Of a DNA stretch of 5,679 nucleotides, positions 4,447 through 5,679 are shown in pieces (position 1 is the first letter of the stretch; each line of letters begins with the position of its first letter). The notes below the pieces were generated by a model. That model was given only the letters and a program-made list of their open reading frames with translations. It was not told where the DNA came from and ran no database searches. This stretch comes from Candidatus Bathyarchaeota archaeon (GTDB lineage: Archaea > Thermoproteota > Bathyarchaeia > TCS64), in NCBI GenBank assembly GCA_018396515.1, contig JAGTQJ010000017.1, forward strand, positions 1 through 5,679. The letters are read 5' to 3'. A program made the translations under genes and the position numbers.

Positions 4447-5679
4447 ATGGCACTGGTCGTTAGGGTCATTAAGCCTTCCTGACTTCTCCTGATGACCACC
4501 ATCCTAAGCCAAGAAGGGTCCTCATCGGGATAGTCTACCCTGTAGTGGGCCCCCCTGCTCTCCCTCCTCTCGAGGGCTGACCTTATGATCATCTCCGCTG
4601 CCTTCAAGGCCATGGGGGCCTCCAAGGCCTCGAGCATCCTTCTACCGGAAAGGGCCTTAGGCCTATGCTGCTCTCCCATCATCCTTTCCACCTCTGCGAG
4701 GGCCTCCCTGAGGCCTTCCTCCCCCCTCACTATCCCCGCCTTCTCCCACATCACCTCCCTAAGCCTCCTCATAACATCCTCAGGATCCACTCCTCCCCCC
4801 TTTCTGATGCCCTCATATCTCTCTATCTCAGAGGAGGCCAAGGGCTTGACATCTATTCGAGCGGCGGTTCTCCCATGAGATGCTGCTGCGGCTCCAGCTC
4901 TAGCCCCGAAGACGATCGCCTCTGTGAGGGCGTTCCCCCCATGCCTGTTAGCCCCGTGGACGCCTCCTACAACTTCCCCAGCCGCGTATAGGCCGGGGAT
5001 CCCCGTTGAACCATACTCGTCTATTACGACCCCGCCCATGCAGAAGTGGGATACTGGAGCCACCTTCAGGGGCCTCTCCCCCGCCCTGAGGGTCTCCGCG
5101 AAGAACCTATACGGCCCGGTTGAGAACCATCCCTCCTCCCCGCGGCGCCTTACCGCCTCCCTCGCATCTAGCAGGACAGCCCCCTCCACATCTCTCCCCT
5201 CTAGGATCTCTATCATGACCGCCCTTGAGAGGAGGTCCCTCGACTTTAGGGCGAGGGGCCTCGCCTTGACCCCGTGCTTCTTTGGTATCTCCTCGCCCAG
5301 GCTGTTTATGATATGCCCCTCCTCGGCCATATAGCCACCTATGAGGTATGGGGGGGCTCCCTCCTCCGCCAGGGCGATGGGGTAGAACTGGACGAACTCC
5401 ATGTCCCTGAGCGTGGCGCCAACCTCAAAAGCCAGGGTGTAGCCATCGCCCGTGGTTCTAACCGGGCAGTCAGTCCGCTTGTAGAGGGCCCCCGCCCCCC
5501 CGGTCGCCAGGATCACTGCTCCTGAGGAGAAGACTACGGGCCTGTCTCCTTGGATGTCGTAGCCGACCGCCCCCACGACCCCGCCCTCATCCCTAAGTAG
5601 CCTTGTTATTATTACGCCGTCAAGGAATCTTATCCCCTTAGATCCTGCGTACTCTTTGAGGGGGATTGTGAGGCCCAAT
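4443..5679 (-). CDS. FAD-dependent oxidoreductase of the fumarate reductase/succinate dehydrogenase flavoprotein family (5' end beyond the right edge)
   Basis: The C-terminal 411 residues of a flavoprotein of the SdhA/FrdA/NadB family; roughly the first 130 residues, including the GxGxxG FAD-binding start, lie outside the window. Visible family blocks, numbered from the first whole codon: VILATGGAGALYKRT (55-69), TGDGY (76-80), DMEFVQFYP (92-100), SHFCMGGVVID (210-220), TGIPGLYAAGEV (225-236), HGANRHGGNALTEAIVFG (241-258), and a C-terminal helical domain ending in RESRGAHYRVDYP. His211 and Arg245 match the active-site His and Arg that bind a dicarboxylate. The segment that normally carries the catalytic Arg (TExxRGEGG) reads IGGYMAEEGH (113-122), with Ala at the Arg position, and FHP is FYP. 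Substrate is therefore uncertain: a fumarate reductase or succinate dehydrogenase subunit, an aspartate oxidase or a flavoprotein acting on another substrate are all possible. No iron-sulfur or membrane-anchor partner gene follows it downstream (the next gene is convergent); partners could lie upstream. Confidence 0.92.
   Translation of the reverse strand, partial: LGLTIPLKEYAGSKGIRFLDGVIITRLLRDEGGVVGAVGYDIQGDRPVVFSSGAVILATGGAGALYKRTDCPVRTTGDGYTLAFEVGATLRDMEFVQFYPIALAEEGAPPYLIGGYMAEEGHIINSLGEEIPKKHGVKARPLALKSRDLLSRAVMIEILEGRDVEGAVLLDAREAVRRRGEEGWFSTGPYRFFAETLRAGERPLKVAPVSHFCMGGVVIDEYGSTGIPGLYAAGEVVGGVHGANRHGGNALTEAIVFGARAGAAAASHGRTAARIDVKPLASSEIERYEGIRKGGGVDPEDVMRRLREVMWEKAGIVRGEEGLREALAEVERMMGEQHRPKALSGRRMLEALEAPMALKAAEMIIRSALERRESRGAHYRVDYPDEDPSWLRMVVIRRSQEGLMTLTTSAI

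Noticed and set aside
4924..5334. Plus-strand open frame of 136 codons opposite the flavoprotein gene
   Set aside because: It lies wholly inside conserved FAD-protein coding sequence on the other strand, and its Pro/Ser-rich product is typical of an antisense frame in purine-loaded genes.

Overview
The window looks like part of an archaeal chromosome, probably from the Thermoproteota/TACK side and possibly Bathyarchaeia-like. The evidence is coding strands rich in purines with heavy AGG/AGA arginine and ATA isoleucine use, archaeal TATA-like boxes placed 25-32 nt before start codons, probable leaderless mRNAs, TTG/GTG starts, and a tungstopterin oxidoreductase. The lineage is an inference from style and gene content; no marker gene is present. 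Coding density is high and no stretch over 300 bases lacks a gene. I saw no RNA gene, insertion sequence, CRISPR array or long repeat.

Left part (1-2122), all on the minus strand, read from right to left: a small two-helix membrane protein, an OsmC-family protein, a ferredoxin subunit with four [4Fe-4S] motifs, and the N-terminal 273 residues of an aldehyde:ferredoxin oxidoreductase (AOR) family enzyme that runs off the left edge. The ferredoxin and AOR genes overlap by 8 bases and form a translationally coupled pair resembling the electron-transfer and catalytic subunits of AorAB-type enzymes. OsmC and the ferredoxin gene each have a TATA-like element directly upstream, so they may be separate transcription units.

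Middle part (2261-4446), plus strand: an M20 family metallo-hydrolase (ArgE/DapE/carboxypeptidase G2 type) with all metal ligands, followed after a 50-base gap containing a TATA-like box by an amidohydrolase-like protein resembling the DUF6282 family. The two neighbouring predicted metal-dependent hydrolases suggest stepwise breakdown of an amide- or N-acyl-containing compound, but the substrate cannot be read from the sequence.

Right part (4443-5679), minus strand: the C-terminal about 411 residues of a flavoprotein related to fumarate reductase/succinate dehydrogenase subunit A and L-aspartate oxidase. It converges on the amidohydrolase-like gene so tightly that both stop codons lie in one CTAG palindrome. 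It keeps the His and Arg of the C-terminal half of the active site but appears to lack the Arg that acts as proton donor in fumarate reductases, so its substrate may differ. There is no sign of a defence system or mobile element. The most noteworthy points are the altered flavoprotein active site, the AOR-ferredoxin unit, and the paired hydrolases.
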